This document shows, piece after piece, positions 28,201 through 39,700 of a stretch of 64,000 nt of DNA; position 1 is the first letter of the stretch; every line of letters starts with the position of its first letter. The stretch covers positions 1 through 64,000 of the forward strand of contig PJRA01000453.1 in assembly GCA_016987375.1 (NCBI GenBank). The letters are read 5' to 3'. Source of the DNA: Brachionus koreanus. Lineage: Eukaryota; Rotifera; Eurotatoria; Ploima; Brachionidae. The notes beneath the pieces were generated by a model that saw only the letters and a program-made list of their open reading frames with translations, was not told the DNA's origin and did no database searches. The position numbers and the translations under genes are program-made.

Positions 28201-31200
28201 CGCTAAATATTGAATATGTGAAAGATCCGCGAACGGGCAGAAATATAAGTGTTAGTGAAGCCATGCAAATTGGTCTCTTGGACAAAAATACTCTCAATTA
28301 CAATAATCCGTTAACTCAACAAAGTCTTAGTTTAAACAAAGCATACGAAAAAGGACTAATAATTGGTCACTATACTGAATCGTACAATCAAAGCTATGCC
28401 AGTTCGGTAAAACGCGAAGAACAGTCATATTTTATAGTGGACATTTATGATCCTATATCGAACAAGTCTCTTAATCTGGACCAGGCCATTCAACAAGGTT
28501 TGTTTGATCATAGCAAAGGAGTCTATGTACATCCAGTTAATAGAGAAGAAATATCAATTGGCGAAGCAGTGCGCAAAGGATTAATTAATGCTCAAATATT
28601 TGCCGGCGAATTTGAGCCCAAACGTTTTGACAGTCGTTTGCCAGTCGGAAATTTTGGCATTGACAAGAAAATTCGCTCAATGAGAACAAAATTTAACAAA
28701 GATGGCACTAGTGTGCTACAAATTGATATTGAAAGCACCAAACCAGTCAAAGGTGTTTACGAAGTGGACGAAATAGAAGAGCTTACGTGCAATGAGCCCA
28801 TTATGAACAATCAAAAGTCAGCTCAAAGACAAGTAATTGATATTAATTCAGTAAATCGTCTAAGTGAACAAACTGTACACAAAATAGATCAATTGCCAAT
28901 ACATAATGTCTATAGAGACAAAAATATTGTTAATATAGCAATAAATAGAGAAATTGGCGCTGATTTTGATATTAAGCGAATCGAAGATGTGGTAGATGAT
29001 GATCGATCTGGTGTGATTAGAATAAATGTTGACAAAAATAATAATAAACAAATAGTAGAGAGAAAAAACATTGTGGAAAAATGTGAATCAGTTCAACCAT
29101 TGATTATAGATGATTCGAATAGTATACTAAAACAAAAGTCGATTAGCATTGATGGTCAAAAATATGTGCACAAAAATGAAATTCAAATAGTAGACTCGGA
29201 CGCATCGAAACGAAATAGCGAACTGTTTAATACGACACAGCAGAGTGTTAGAGAATTAGATCAAAGACTTCGCTCAATAGAAAGAGAAAAAAATCAACAA
29301 ATTAAAGTTAAATCGGCCGAAATAGTAGACAATTATACTAAACGACAATCGAGCTATTTCAACATAGAGCCAGATACATTGGTCAATAAAGAACGTAGAA
29401 TAAATGTTACTGTTGATATTAAAACAGAGACTAAGCCACAGCAAATACCTCTACAGGAAATATACGACGAAAAACCTAAAAACGAGAACAAATATGTTTA
29501 CGAAGATACGACTATAATAGACAAAATAAATGTGCCAGCACCAAGCATGCCTGCACCTCAGCCTGAAGAAGAGGACGAAGAAACTTTTGAAGAATGGACT
29601 GAAGTATATACAATAACGATGCGTGGCATTCGCTACAAAATTATTTGGGTCTACGATGCATTAAAATGCGAAAACGTTACACTTATTGAGGCAATTAAAC
29701 GTGGCATTTTAGATTTAAACAATGGTGTATATCACAATTTGAAAACATCGCACAGTTTGACTGTTAATGAAGCCATTGACGACGGCCTAATTGGTATCGA
29801 AGAGGACACTAGTGCTTTGACTATCAAAGTCAATGGAATTACATACACTATTTATTGGGTATGGGATCCTGTTAAACGAAAACGAATTAGTCCCAAGAGA
29901 GCCATTGATAGAAATGTTTTAGATTTGGAGAATAAATGCTATCGCAATTATGCCAATAATGAAACAATTTCAATACATGAAGCTGTTTATATGAAATTAA
30001 TTGGCGCTTCGGACGATTTGACAAATATCGAAGAAGAGCTTACTTTGGAAATTGAGAATTGCATTTATCGAATTTGTTGGGTAAAAGATAGTCGCACTGG
30101 TGAAAAATATAAGCCACGCGAGGCTCTCAGACGTGGTCTGCTTGACTTGACAAATTATTTCTACAATAAATATGACACTAATCAAACATTGACAATAAAA
30201 GAAGCTATTCGACAAGGCTTTATTGGTCTGAGTGATGGAAAAGAGTGCGAGAGCGAGTGTTCAAGTGATAGTGAATTTGAACGACAGGACTCATTGTCCT
30301 CTTTGGATGACGAAGAATTAACAATTAAAACTAAAACAGCTATTTATGTCATAACTGGTCTAGTGCATCCAGAAACTCAAAAAGAAATTAAAGTATCCGA
30401 TGCGATCAAGAACGGCATTTTGGACAAAGACAATGGAACTTATAAAGACTTTAAAACAAATGTAACTTATGAGGTTGGTGAGGCTATTAATGAAGGTTTT
30501 GTATATGCCACCGTAACTGACTTACTACAAGACGAAACTGCCTCAACTGAATTTATAAGAGAAGAAATAAAGAGATTTATTGTTAAAAGTGTTATTGATC
30601 CGCGCACAAATCAGCGCATCGGAGGTCTTCAGGCACAAGCAGCTGGTATACTTAATTATGCTCAAGGTATGTACACTAATCCGGACAAAAACGACAGTAT
30701 GTCCATTACCGAGGCTATTAATAGAAATTTAATCGAGGTAACATTGCAAGAGGAAACAGCGCATGAAGAATTTGATGCCGAAGTAATTACTGAAACTCTA
30801 ATGGAACGAACAATAACTGTCTATCGAATTGTTGGTGTTGTTGATCCGTTTAGCAATGAGATTATATCGGCAAGTGATGCTGTGCATAGACAAATAATTG
30901 ATACCGAAACAAATAGCTATGTTGATGCTTCGTCAAATCAAGAGCCAATACCAATTAAAGAAGCAGTTAGACGAAATTTGATCAGGGCCGAAATAACCGA
31001 GAGAATAGAACGTAAGCCTTTGGGCGTTACACTGCAAAATGCCATTCGTCTTGGTCTTTTTAATCCCGAATCAGGAAAATTTAAGGATTTATACACCAAT
31101 AAATATTTTGATTTAAATCAAGCTGTTGAAAAAGGACACATAAATGCGAATGGCGCAGCTGTGGCCGACAGTTCGACTGGATCAATGACTCTAAATGAAG

Positions 31201-33426
31201 CTTTCAAATATTCTATATTTAATAAAAAAACTGGTGTCCTTGACCGCAACAGACTTGCTATGTTCAAGGCCAAGATGGTCGAGGCCAAAATTTATAAATG
31301 GAATTTTGAAGATGCGGTTAAATGTGGTTTAGTTTGTTTGAAAAATGCCAAATACAAGCATCAACAAACTGGAGAACTTATTTCGATTAAGGATGCAATA
31401 AATAGAGGCTTAATTGACGGCGAATCGGTTATTTTGGATGATGTACTCACTGGAATTCCGATGACTCTTCGTCAAGCTTTGGAAACAAAAATTTACATTG
31501 ACAATAGTGGCAACATAATTGATGTAAATACGTCAAGTGCGATTATGTCTTTGGAACAAGCATTTAATACTCGCAAAATCTATTCGGCATTTGACGAAAA
31601 TACTGGAGAAATATTTTTAGTAAGTTTGGGCAAAATAGTGCCTTTTGAAAAAGCAATTAGAAAAAATAAAATGGACAAATCAATTCGAATATTTGATCCA
31701 AGATCCAATAAAGACTTGACCATTAGTGATTCAATTGAAAGATGTCTGATTGACAAGACAAGCGGCATGGTAATTGATCCTAAAGGTTGTGGTGGACTCT
31801 TGAGCATCAAAGAGGCAGTTAAAAGAGGAATTTTGTCCATCACTGGTGCTCCTTTAGTTACAGGTCATCATAATTCGGAAACCATTGAGGCACCAATAAT
31901 TACTTCGCGTAAATCAAGACACATTTTGCACCATTTTGATGATATTAGTGAGCCCAGGACTCATCATTATCATCATCAGCAGCATCAACATACAAGACAT
32001 CATAAGCAAAAAAATCATGATAATTCTAAAAGCAAAAGCAAAACTCCAATTATTTACGATAGCGAATATTTGAACAGTGATTTGATTAGAAATAATCCGG
32101 GTTTAGTTTCGGCGGCAGATCCATCAACAGTTACCAATTTTAGACAAACAAATGAAGAGCATAGAAAAAAGATTAGCGGAAGTGGAATAAGAGAAACACT
32201 AAAGGCAGATTACAAAGAGACAGTAATTAGACCTGGCCAATTGCCCGTGGTAACTTCATCGGCCAACTATGAAAAAGAGTTGAAAAATAATTTGGATAAT
32301 AATTCGGTTCAAAATCTTCAAACTAGATTTAACGTTAAGTCGAGCGATCAAGGTAAGGAATAAGAATCAATCAACAAGTTTAACTGTGTACATTAATAAT
32401 TTGAAAAATTTATTTTTTCTTTTTTTTTCTTATCAAACAATTTAAACAATCGACAATGAAACGAGATCAACACTTTTTTTTCATAATTTGCTTATATTAA
32501 TTTTAACTATATAATTTTTTTTAGTTATTATTTTTTTTTTTAAATTAAATTTAAAATTTTAATATTTTGAGTTTTTTTTTTAGTTTTTTTTTTTTGAATG
32601 AAAACAAAAGAAATTAATTATTTACAGAATAAAAGATTTATTTTTATTTTAAATTAATTTTTTCATTTAATAAATCCTTATTTTTTTTTTTTAAATTTAA
32701 CCCAAAAAATAACACTAATTCAATAACATTTTACTACAATTTAAAATAAAACATATCTGAATTAAATTTATAATTTTGAAACAAAAATTTTAATTTGAAA
32801 TTGATGAATTTTCAATTAGTTTTTAAAAATTCTCTCTGATTGATTAAATATTTACTTGAAAATTAAAGTTAAAGAAAATATTTATTTTTCGGATTTTGAA
32901 AAAAAATCGGTCAAATTTAAATTAGGTTATTAAAGTGTTGTTAATTGATGATTAATCTCGTTTCCTTGGTTTTCTCTCTCATTCTTATTTTTTCAATTCT
33001 ATAAATCAATTTCTAAAATAGCTTGTCCAAAAAAATAAATTAGTACTCATAGAGCCAAATTAGTGAAGCTGTTTTGTTAAAGCAGCTATTTTATTAAAAT
33101 CGATTTATAATAAATTTTAGAAAGAAGAAAACGTGTTTTTTATTATTTGCTAATAAATAAAAAATAATAGTGCTATTAATTTATTTGTTTTGTTAGACTC
33201 GTTTGATCGAATATATAAATTTGTTGATGATTTAATATATGGTGGTGAATTAGAGCCTACTACATCAATCCAAAAAATAATCAATCGAAGGCAAATGAGC
33301 AAAAATTTAGATCCGTCAGACAAAGATCTCATGAATTTTTTACAATTTAACAAAAATAAATTTAAAGAAATCAATGATATTGATTTTGTTTCTGAAGTAA
33401 ATTTAAGCTCTTATGATAAAGAATGA
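10237..33426 (+). CDS. Plakin/spectraplakin, CH-CH-plakin-plectin-repeat isoform
   Basis: Twenty-five exons, about 3300 residues: 10237-10564, 11079-11140, 11628-11717, 11777-11854, 12157-12249, 16686-16846, 16896-17011, 17080-17189, 17248-17585, 17639-17732, 17789-17946, 18003-18339, 18406-18678, 18729-18824, 18884-19150, 19213-19875, 21961-22145, 23120-23267 (or 23285), 23318-23499, 23565-23766, 23828-23911, 24655-24773, 24950-25034, 26949-32352, 33197-33426. Every junction keeps phase. Domains: a 109-residue unique N-terminus; CH1 (about 110-217, starting [19 protein letters not shown]); CH2 (about 230-345); a spectrin-repeat plakin domain (about 360-1420) with an SH3 (YRKSQ ... TKWKI ... 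[12 protein letters not shown], near 860-905); then plectin repeats and an 80-residue tail with a stop. This matches MACF1/dystonin, Shot and nematode VAB-10, and most closely the short form that ends after plectin repeats (VAB-10A type). It should link actin to membrane-bound or filament-anchoring junctions. The family call is near certain; isoform structure is inferred. Confidence 0.93.
10565..11627. other. First plakin introns
   Basis: Introns 10565-11078 (514 bases) and 11141-11627 (487 bases), either side of the 62-base exon 11079-11140. Both are AT-rich and I see no coding in them. A short interrupted (TA)n tract lies near 11341-11365. Confidence 0.6.
12250..16685. other. 4.4-kb intron between CH1 and CH2 exons
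   Basis: By far the longest intron of the N-terminal half; its neighbours are 49-70 bases. It separates the last CH1 exon from the first CH2 exon and contains the nested coding block 13998-15062. The remaining sequence (12250-13997 and 15063-16685) is AT-rich, with no frame I can support. If the nested block is an alternative first exon, the promoter should lie in 12300-13950. Confidence 0.7.
13998..15062 (+). CDS. Nested coding block starting MGNNLKRK, probable alternative N-terminus of the plakin
   Basis: An open frame of 354 codons from ATG 13998 to TAA 15062, on the plakin strand, inside the CH1-CH2 intron. Such a length is very unlikely by chance at this AT content. The product begins M-G-N-N-L-K-R-K, with Gly2 and basic residues as in N-myristoylated proteins. 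The rest is Ser/Asn/Lys-rich, with a [16 protein letters not shown] segment and no recognised fold. Vertebrate MACF1 and dystonin have isoforms that replace CH1 with another N-terminus starting MG; position and first residues agree with that. Against a simple alternative exon, the CH2 exon needs a phase-0 donor, and I see only internal candidates (for example GTAAAC near 14778); the frame runs well past them to its own stop. It could therefore be a separate single-exon nested gene. That it is coding is firm; its link to the plakin is inferred. Confidence 0.65.
   Translation: MGNNLKRKSPNFNCFNSKSTSKRQIKQSISYDSGTRLNFLSKMKNSFKNRRLSHHRVPKSNTDQNFLVIDEPQTDSNFNQIDELYTYEKDDYIDEIERQFEKPLGKFKKSPALYNIQSIENEDVKISDLISNSSSYSLEKDMCSNKTSWSDSSLSIDSNQSTNRTEKRKFSPSLIKKLIIKSLNNHKSGKFSDENSTVHAFNGIQDNQEGLKFIDDSVSCILRDSSSSISLTFSHSTSKSHSNLETSPQNSFFSFKILNDVNKKLNKIQHLKKKRNLKYSRDVLVYDRQNYLNELNTIKLDFADNISVYTILNTLNKQAPFASSENMTISASVDMLENQDYFRNSFSSLNLLNS
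19876..21431. other. Plakin intron region upstream of an alternative first exon
   Basis: About 1.56 kb of noncoding sequence between plakin exon 19213-19875 and the block at 21432. Direct splicing 19875 to 21961 is phase 0, so this stretch is intronic for the long transcript. It may carry an internal promoter for the transcript starting near 21432; its last 700 bases are less A/T-monotonous. Confidence 0.5.
21432..21902 (+). CDS. Probable alternative first exon of a plakin isoform lacking the CH domains
   Basis: ATG 21432 opens 157 codons ending at a GT donor (21903) in phase 0, which joins in frame to plakin exon 21961-22145. The peptide is Ser/Arg-rich (for example [18 protein letters not shown]) with the acidic run [14 protein letters not shown], and has no known domain. 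An in-frame TGA lies 15 bases upstream of the ATG, and no acceptor in that gap has the phase 0 needed to join the preceding exon. An initiating exon therefore explains it better than an internal one. An internal reading needs the alternative donor T|GTAAAT at 19880 and the weak acceptor just after TAGTAG. The resulting protein would lack the CH pair, the SH3 and much of the spectrin-repeat region, like epithelial plakins that lack actin-binding domains. Confidence 0.6.
22146..23119. other. Plakin intron, about 970 bases
   Basis: AT-rich intron between exons 21961-22145 and 23120. I see no coding frame, repeat or RNA in it. Confidence 0.6.
23912..24654. other. Plakin intron with (GTT)n tract
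   Basis: 743-base intron. A short (TTG)n/(GTT)n run lies near 23937-23951 and a (GT)n run near 24602-24613. No coding frame is supported. Confidence 0.6.
25035..26948. other. 1.9-kb intron before the giant plectin-repeat exon
   Basis: AT-rich with no coding frame that I can support. A (GAAA)n purine run lies at about 26493-26518. The long intron marks the boundary between the spectrin-repeat part and the giant exon, where alternative splicing of plectin repeats would be decided. Confidence 0.55.
27129..31860 (+). repeat. Plectin-repeat array encoded by the giant plakin exon
   Basis: Exon 26949-32352 encodes about 36 copies of a roughly 38-residue motif whose core reads like [13 protein letters not shown], often after a [F/V/I]-DP segment. 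Units alternate in pairs: DP-x-N ... EAI-x-x-GILD followed by G-x-Y-x-x-P ... EAI-x-x-GLI, so the real period is a dimer of about 75 residues. The array is broken at about 28605-29600 by a charged, repeat-free linker. The region 29605-30230 holds three near-tandem dimers with a Trp-containing lead (IIWVYD, IYWVWD, ICWVKD). Plectin repeats in plakins bind intermediate filaments or fold into small globular modules; which applies here is not clear from sequence. Confidence 0.9.
32353..33196. other. Last intron of the plectin-repeat isoform
   Basis: 844 bases between the giant exon (donor GTAAGG after phase 1) and the final 230-base exon. Very A/T-rich with no coding frame. Reading through the donor would stop two codons later at TAA 32361-32363, so a retained intron would give an almost identical protein lacking the last 77 residues. 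Confidence 0.6.
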
Positions 33427-36400
33427 TTTTTCTATTAACTACAAAAAAAATTATTTTTCTAAATTTATTTTTTTAATCTACTTCACATTTTGTTTGATTT
33501 ATTTTTTTTTAATTTATTTATTTATTTGTTTGTCTTTTTTTGTTTTCACATTTTGTTTTGTTAAGGAATGTTTTAAAATTCCGAAGTTGTTTAAAACAAA
33601 TTTTAAATTCCGATTCGTTTTTTTTCTCTTGATTAAACTCAATCTTTGAAAATCAATAGTCACTTTTTTGCTATAGATTTTTTTTATTATAAAAAAATTT
33701 AAATAAAATCAATTACTGCTTTGTTCAAGGTTTTTAATTTAGATAATATAATTTGAGCTTGTATGGATCTTTTTCCTTTTAAGATCTCATGTGATCCAAT
33801 CAATTAAACAAAATTGAAATTTTAAAAATAATTTATTAGAAACATAAATACGAAAATAATTATGTAATTATTTATTATTTGAGAAAAATTTTTAAAATCG
33901 TTTGTCAGCTAATTTATTTTTATGAGAGAATCGCTATTTCTTTAAAGCAATTTAAAGTTTATATATTTCTAAATCACCTGAAACAAAAAGTCAAAATTTC
34001 TGAACGGATGAGTTTATTTTGAGCACAATTACTTACTCTTGTTTATTTGCTTTTGTATTTTTTAAGCAAAAAAATAAGAAGCCAGATTCAAATTAAATGT
34101 TTTGTGAATTTTTTTTTGGTTAAAAAAATCTTTTACGTCTAAATAAGAAAAACGTCAATATATTTTTACTCAAATATCAAAATTACCAAAAAATTGACTA
34201 AATATCAAATAAATAACCAAATAATTTGTTTTTTTTTTAAAGGAACAATTTCATAGATTTATAGTTAAAAAAAATATATAAAGTTAAATAAACAGTATTT
34301 GCTAAATTATTGTTTGTGAACTAGTTTAGGTGTTTAATGAATTTTTGAATCATGTTTTAATTTTTTTTTATTTAGAATTAAAATACCAAATAGTATTTAT
34401 GAAGATTTATTCTAAGCTGATTTTTGCTATATAATTTAGTGTGTAATAGCTTGTGTGTAGGTTTAATTAAAAGCGATGGGATTTAAATGGCAATGGCTGA
34501 GTGCATTTAAATTTTTTTGCTAAATAGTGTTAACATATATCACAATAGAAGAAAAAAGTAAATATTAGCTTATGATCTAATTAAACTACAAAGCCTTATC
34601 ACGGTAGATTTTGAAAATTTGATTCAAATATTTACTAGAATCGTAAATTTAAAATTAATTGCTTTAAGCGTCGAAGGCATGAATCTATTCCCTAATAATG
34701 AATATGTTGCGCAATCGGGCCGCATAAATCTCTTAAGACTTAGTGCAAATATTGGCTTGATTGACATTTAGACAAAAAAAATAAGGTATTTAGTTAAGCA
34801 ATAAAAAAAAGTTTTGGTATCTGATGACTATTTTTTTTTCAATTGACATCAACTGAAAAAAACATTAAGTTTAGCAATCTACAATAAATCGAACGTAAAA
34901 ACGCCAAATGAGGCATTTTTTAAAAACAAAATTTAATTCTGAATTCAATGAACAAAGTAAAAAGAAAACTCTTTTTTTCTTAATTTTTTTTTAAATATTT
35001 GCCGTATTTCTATATAAAACAAAAATTTAGTAGCAAAACGAGCTTTTAGTTTCAAATAATTCATAAATAGTATTTACCTTAAATTTTATTTATTATAATT
35101 TTAAAAGTCTTCATTATATAGTTTATCGAACTATAATAATTGGTTTTAGAGCATTCAAATTTAAGATTTAAAAAAAATGCTTATTTTTGTATTCTAAAAT
35201 TGTTTGTTTTGCTTAGCCTTGATTACATCGACTAGCTTCTTATTATTTATTCAAATATTTTTTACTCTTTTTATTTTTTTCTTAATTAAAATCTTATTAA
35301 TCAAAAATTTTTGATTATCTAAGAGTTTAAAAAAATTTATTAGGTTATAATTATTTGTTGTTTCGTTTCTAAACAAAAATATTAATCAACAATGTTCACA
35401 ATTTTTATGTGGAAAATAACCCGGCTATAGGCTTTTTTTCAATCATTTTCAAGCTTAGACAAAGAAAATATTTTAATTTAATTTTTTTTTAAATCTAATT
35501 TACTATTCCGGTGTAATTAATTGAATGCCGAAAGTCAAAATTTTTCTATGCAGGTTAACAAGCTTCGAATTTTAAATCGAAAGATTTAAGTTATTAAAGG
35601 CTTTGAGCTAAATACTGACCAAGAAATTTTAGACTCTATTTTTCGAAACAAGATAAGATTTAATTAGATAAAAATTTAGCGTTTTTAGAGAATAATATAT
35701 CGTAAATATGTCATTAATAAAAGATCAAGATTAATTTTTTAGAAACAAAAAAAAAAAAACAACTGGCAAATCTTAAGTTTTATCTAGTCGAATATAATAT
35801 GCGGTGATTTAATTATGATTTAATATTGCTTTTGTTGCGACAGAAACTAATCTACCGTTTAATAAGCTACATGTTTAGCTATTTTATTAAACACAAGATT
35901 GATTAATCTCAAACTTTTTTAGTTATCTTTAACGCCAAATAGTAATTTCCTTTTAATCGAATAAGCTTTTCTTTTTATCTTAAGTGTTTGGGAAAAAGTA
36001 GAGAAAAAAATTCGAGATATCTTTTAATTCAATTTTTAAATCATTGGAATTTTTCAATTGTCAAATCAACAGTTTTTATATCTTTTTGTTTTTTAACGTA
36101 AACAAATTATCAAAATTTACTTTTTTTCTTTCTAATTTTATTTTATCTTTTTTGTTCAAAACTAAAATCATTTTAAAATATTCAACAAAAAATCTAAAAG
36201 AAGAAAAATAATTATCTTTCTATTTAGACACATGACTTGGCTTTAAAATTTAAAAATTTCAAATACTAATTAGTTTTATTATCTCTAAAATTGTTATTCA
36301 TTTCCAATGCTTCACTCTCTTTCATAAATATTATGTAGAAAAAATCAAATAGCTTTTTTTTTTTATTTAAATTAAAATATTTCTACTCATGGTCAAAAGT

Positions 36401-36759
36401 TATTATTCTGAGCCTGATAATGACCATTTTAAATATAAAATCAGTCCAAAACTTGTACTCTATTCGAACTGGTTTAAGACGAATCCTAGATTGTCAAAAA
36501 TAATCATTTAATCAGCTAAAAAAAAATAGTTTAAATCTCAGAACTCGAGCTTTTTTAAAAAATATATAATAATACCTAAGAAATTAAAATTTTAGCAAAT
36601 AGCTTAGCAATTTTTCTAGTAGAGCTTTTGCTAATTTACCTATTTTTTTAATTTCATAAATAAAGCCTTTAAATGACAAGCGTTCGGGCTTGAGTTTAAA
36701 AATTCTTGTCTAGGTTTAGATAGTAGAATTCTGGTCAATCGAATGTCACTTTAAAAAAA
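33427..36759. other. 3.3-kb noncoding stretch between the two plectin-repeat ORFs
   Basis: I find no supported coding frame on either strand. Longer frames here, such as 33413-33649, are phenylalanine-rich translations of T runs. Candidate AATAAA signals occur near 33701. It contains either the 3'UTR of the first transcript plus a promoter, or simply an intron if the downstream ORF is an alternative exon. Confidence 0.5.
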
Positions 36760-39700
36760 ATGAAAAAAATAACTATTTTAGAAGCATACGACCCGTTCAA
36801 AGAGCAATTTATTCCCATCAAACAGGCCATTAACCAGGGTCTTTTCAATTCGAGTACTTATTTGTATTTCAATCCGCAAGAGAGCCAACATTATTCGATA
36901 ACCGATGCGGAAAAAAATGGATACTTGCGACTGGCTATCGATCAAAGACCCGAAGCGTTGATCGTCGAACGCATAAAAGTCTCACAGCTAGTTTCGCTTG
37001 TATCGGCTCGAGATCCGGAAAACAAAGGACGTCTGGTGCCAATTAGCCAAGCTATCTATTTGGGAATTATTGACAACAAATCAAAAGTGTATGTGGACTC
37101 AGTGGAAGGCAAAGAAATCGATTTGGGCGATGCATTCGACTCAGACTTAATTCAGGGCAACATTGTTGGCGAAATAACCGAAAAAGTGACCGAAACTTTG
37201 ACTGAACAAAAAAGTCCTGACAATCCCGAAAATATTGGACTATTGAAAAAAATTGAAACACACACATATGGAATGGGAGACCAGGAGCCCATGGAATTGC
37301 ATCGTATAAACGGCGTGTTTGTATTTGATCGGACCAAATCGGTCAGCATTAACAAAATGATCAAAAAATACGATGACGAAATAACAGCCGGTTTCATATC
37401 TGACATAGATTCGTGTCGCATACTCGATGCTAAATCAAGCAATCCAGTTATTGATTTCAATGATGCATTGGAAAAAAATTTGGTCATTATGCCTGATAGT
37501 TTGATATTTGAACAAAATGTAAAATATGTTCTTGATTTAAATACGGGCAATAAGTTTGACTTTGAAGCCGCGTGTGAAATTGGTCTAATTGATGTGAAAC
37601 AAAGGCTTTTTTTTAACACCAAATTAACCAAATCAATAAGTTTATTTGAGGCGTTGGCTAAAAATTACATAGTAATGAAAGACGAGCTGTACACTAATTA
37701 CAATCAAAGTGAAATAGATGAAGAAAATGACGACGACGACGACGAATCGAACACAATTAGCTATTTAGATTTAAGAAGTATGTTCGATCCGTCGTCAGGC
37801 ATTCAAATTAGCGTCAAAAAAGCACTTGAAATGGGCATTCTAAGCAAAGATAAGCTATTCTATGTCGATTTGTATTCGAGAAAAAAAATGTCATTGTACG
37901 AAGCTGTCGAAAAAGGCCTAGCTCTTTTAAAACCAGAAAAAATAAAGCACAAAGTTAATGAAGGCTATCAATATTTGGTCATAAACGGAGTATTTGATCC
38001 AGTGCAAAACAAGGAAATGAGTCTAGCAGAGGCGATTAATGCTGGCTTTTTGGACTATTCAGAATGTGAATTTCACGATCCGTTGACTGGTAAAACAATG
38101 TCTTTGCTTGATGCATACGACAAAGGATATCTTAAAACGAGAATTAGCGATTCGAACGATTTAGAGCTTAATTCAAAAAGTGATCCGAGTGAGAATGAAC
38201 ACGATGTAAAAAACCGACTAGAACCAGAAATAGAGAGTGTTGAAATATCGACGGTTCCTATGAGACAATCGAGAACAGACGAACAGCAGCAATCAAGTCA
38301 AGTAAGCAACAAGTTGACTAGCAAGTCATATTCGGTTTCGCCTAGGCGAAATTCAACAAAAACAACTAGCAAATTTCGTTCGTCATCTACTTACGATGTT
38401 AAATCAATTGATAGATTGTCGACTGTGACGCGCAAAAGTGTCATTTCAAAAATAAAAAATAAAGTACTTGGTAAAAAGCCTAAGTATAATCAATTCAATG
38501 AATTTCTTATTCAGGAATCAATGAAAATATTCGATTCTAAATCGAATAAGTTCTATTCACTTAAAGAAGCTATTGATATGCATTTGCTTCGTAAAGACGA
38601 CCGAATTGTCGACACTCTAAATTCAAAAGACTATTCAATTAGAGAATCAATCGAAAATGGTCTTATAAAATTTTTTCATCCGTTGAACAATTTTGAATTT
38701 AAATATGATCAAAGTTGTTCGATATTTAATGACGAATATCTTCTTTTAGTTAATTATGTTATTGAGCCAGGCACTAAACGAAAAATAGGTTTAAAATCTG
38801 CATTTCAAACTGGTCTAATTGACAAACAAGCTAGCATTTATTTTAAAAAAAAAGCAATTGATTTAGTAAAAGCAATAGAAAAAGGCTATGTGTCTTGCGA
38901 AATAATTGATTTAAATTTACTCATTTCAATAATTGCTTCAAATGTATTTAAATTTTGTAAGGAAGATAATGATGACAAAAAATTATCACCATATTCATTG
39001 CCACCACCAGTGACATCACCAGCGGTATCACCAGTGACAGTGCCATCATCAAAATTAAACCCAAATGAACATACAGACTTGGAAGCAAGTCAAAATCAAA
39101 CTGTGCTTGAATACGTTAATTTTGGTGATGAAATAGCAAAGCCACAGGCAAAAGGCTTTATATCCAATGACATACTAGAAAAGTCAGGCGTCAGATACAA
39201 TCCCCATAAAGACTATTGCATTTCGGAAGTGTTTGACTCGGACAAGAACGCTTTTGTTAGCCTTAAAAAAGCTGTTTTCTTACAAATATTTGACTTAGAT
39301 TTGAATGAATATTTTGATTCGATTACTGGCAATTCATTGAGTCTTTTGAAGGCGATTCAAAAAGGAAAAGTTCGCTTCAAAGAACACCAAAATGAGACGA
39401 CTGACCGAAGCCTTTATGATTATGACGAGATTTATGTTCACGAACACGAACCACGTCTTACTTCGACAATGAAGACTTATGAATCGCTTCTAGACGAAGA
39501 AATAGATGAGCCCAAGTTGGATCTAACCGAAACAGTGTCAGTAAGCTCAACACCGATGAGCACTAGACTAAGAACTGAGGCCGATTTTGACATACTTAAA
39601 GTTTTACTATACAAAAAATCAACTAATTCAAAATACATTCGATTTGATCGAGTTCTAAAACATGGCCTTTATAATCCAAATGACGGAATGGTCAAAGATA

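Noticed and set aside
33413..33649. 78-codon frame after the plakin stop, rich in F, L, I and Y
   Set aside because: It is a translation of T-rich DNA with no start context, splice logic or family similarity. Its membrane-like look is a composition artefact.
37152..37631. 159-codon antisense frame within the second plectin-repeat ORF
   Set aside because: It is the mirror of a conserved repeat array; no independent homology, start context or splice signals.
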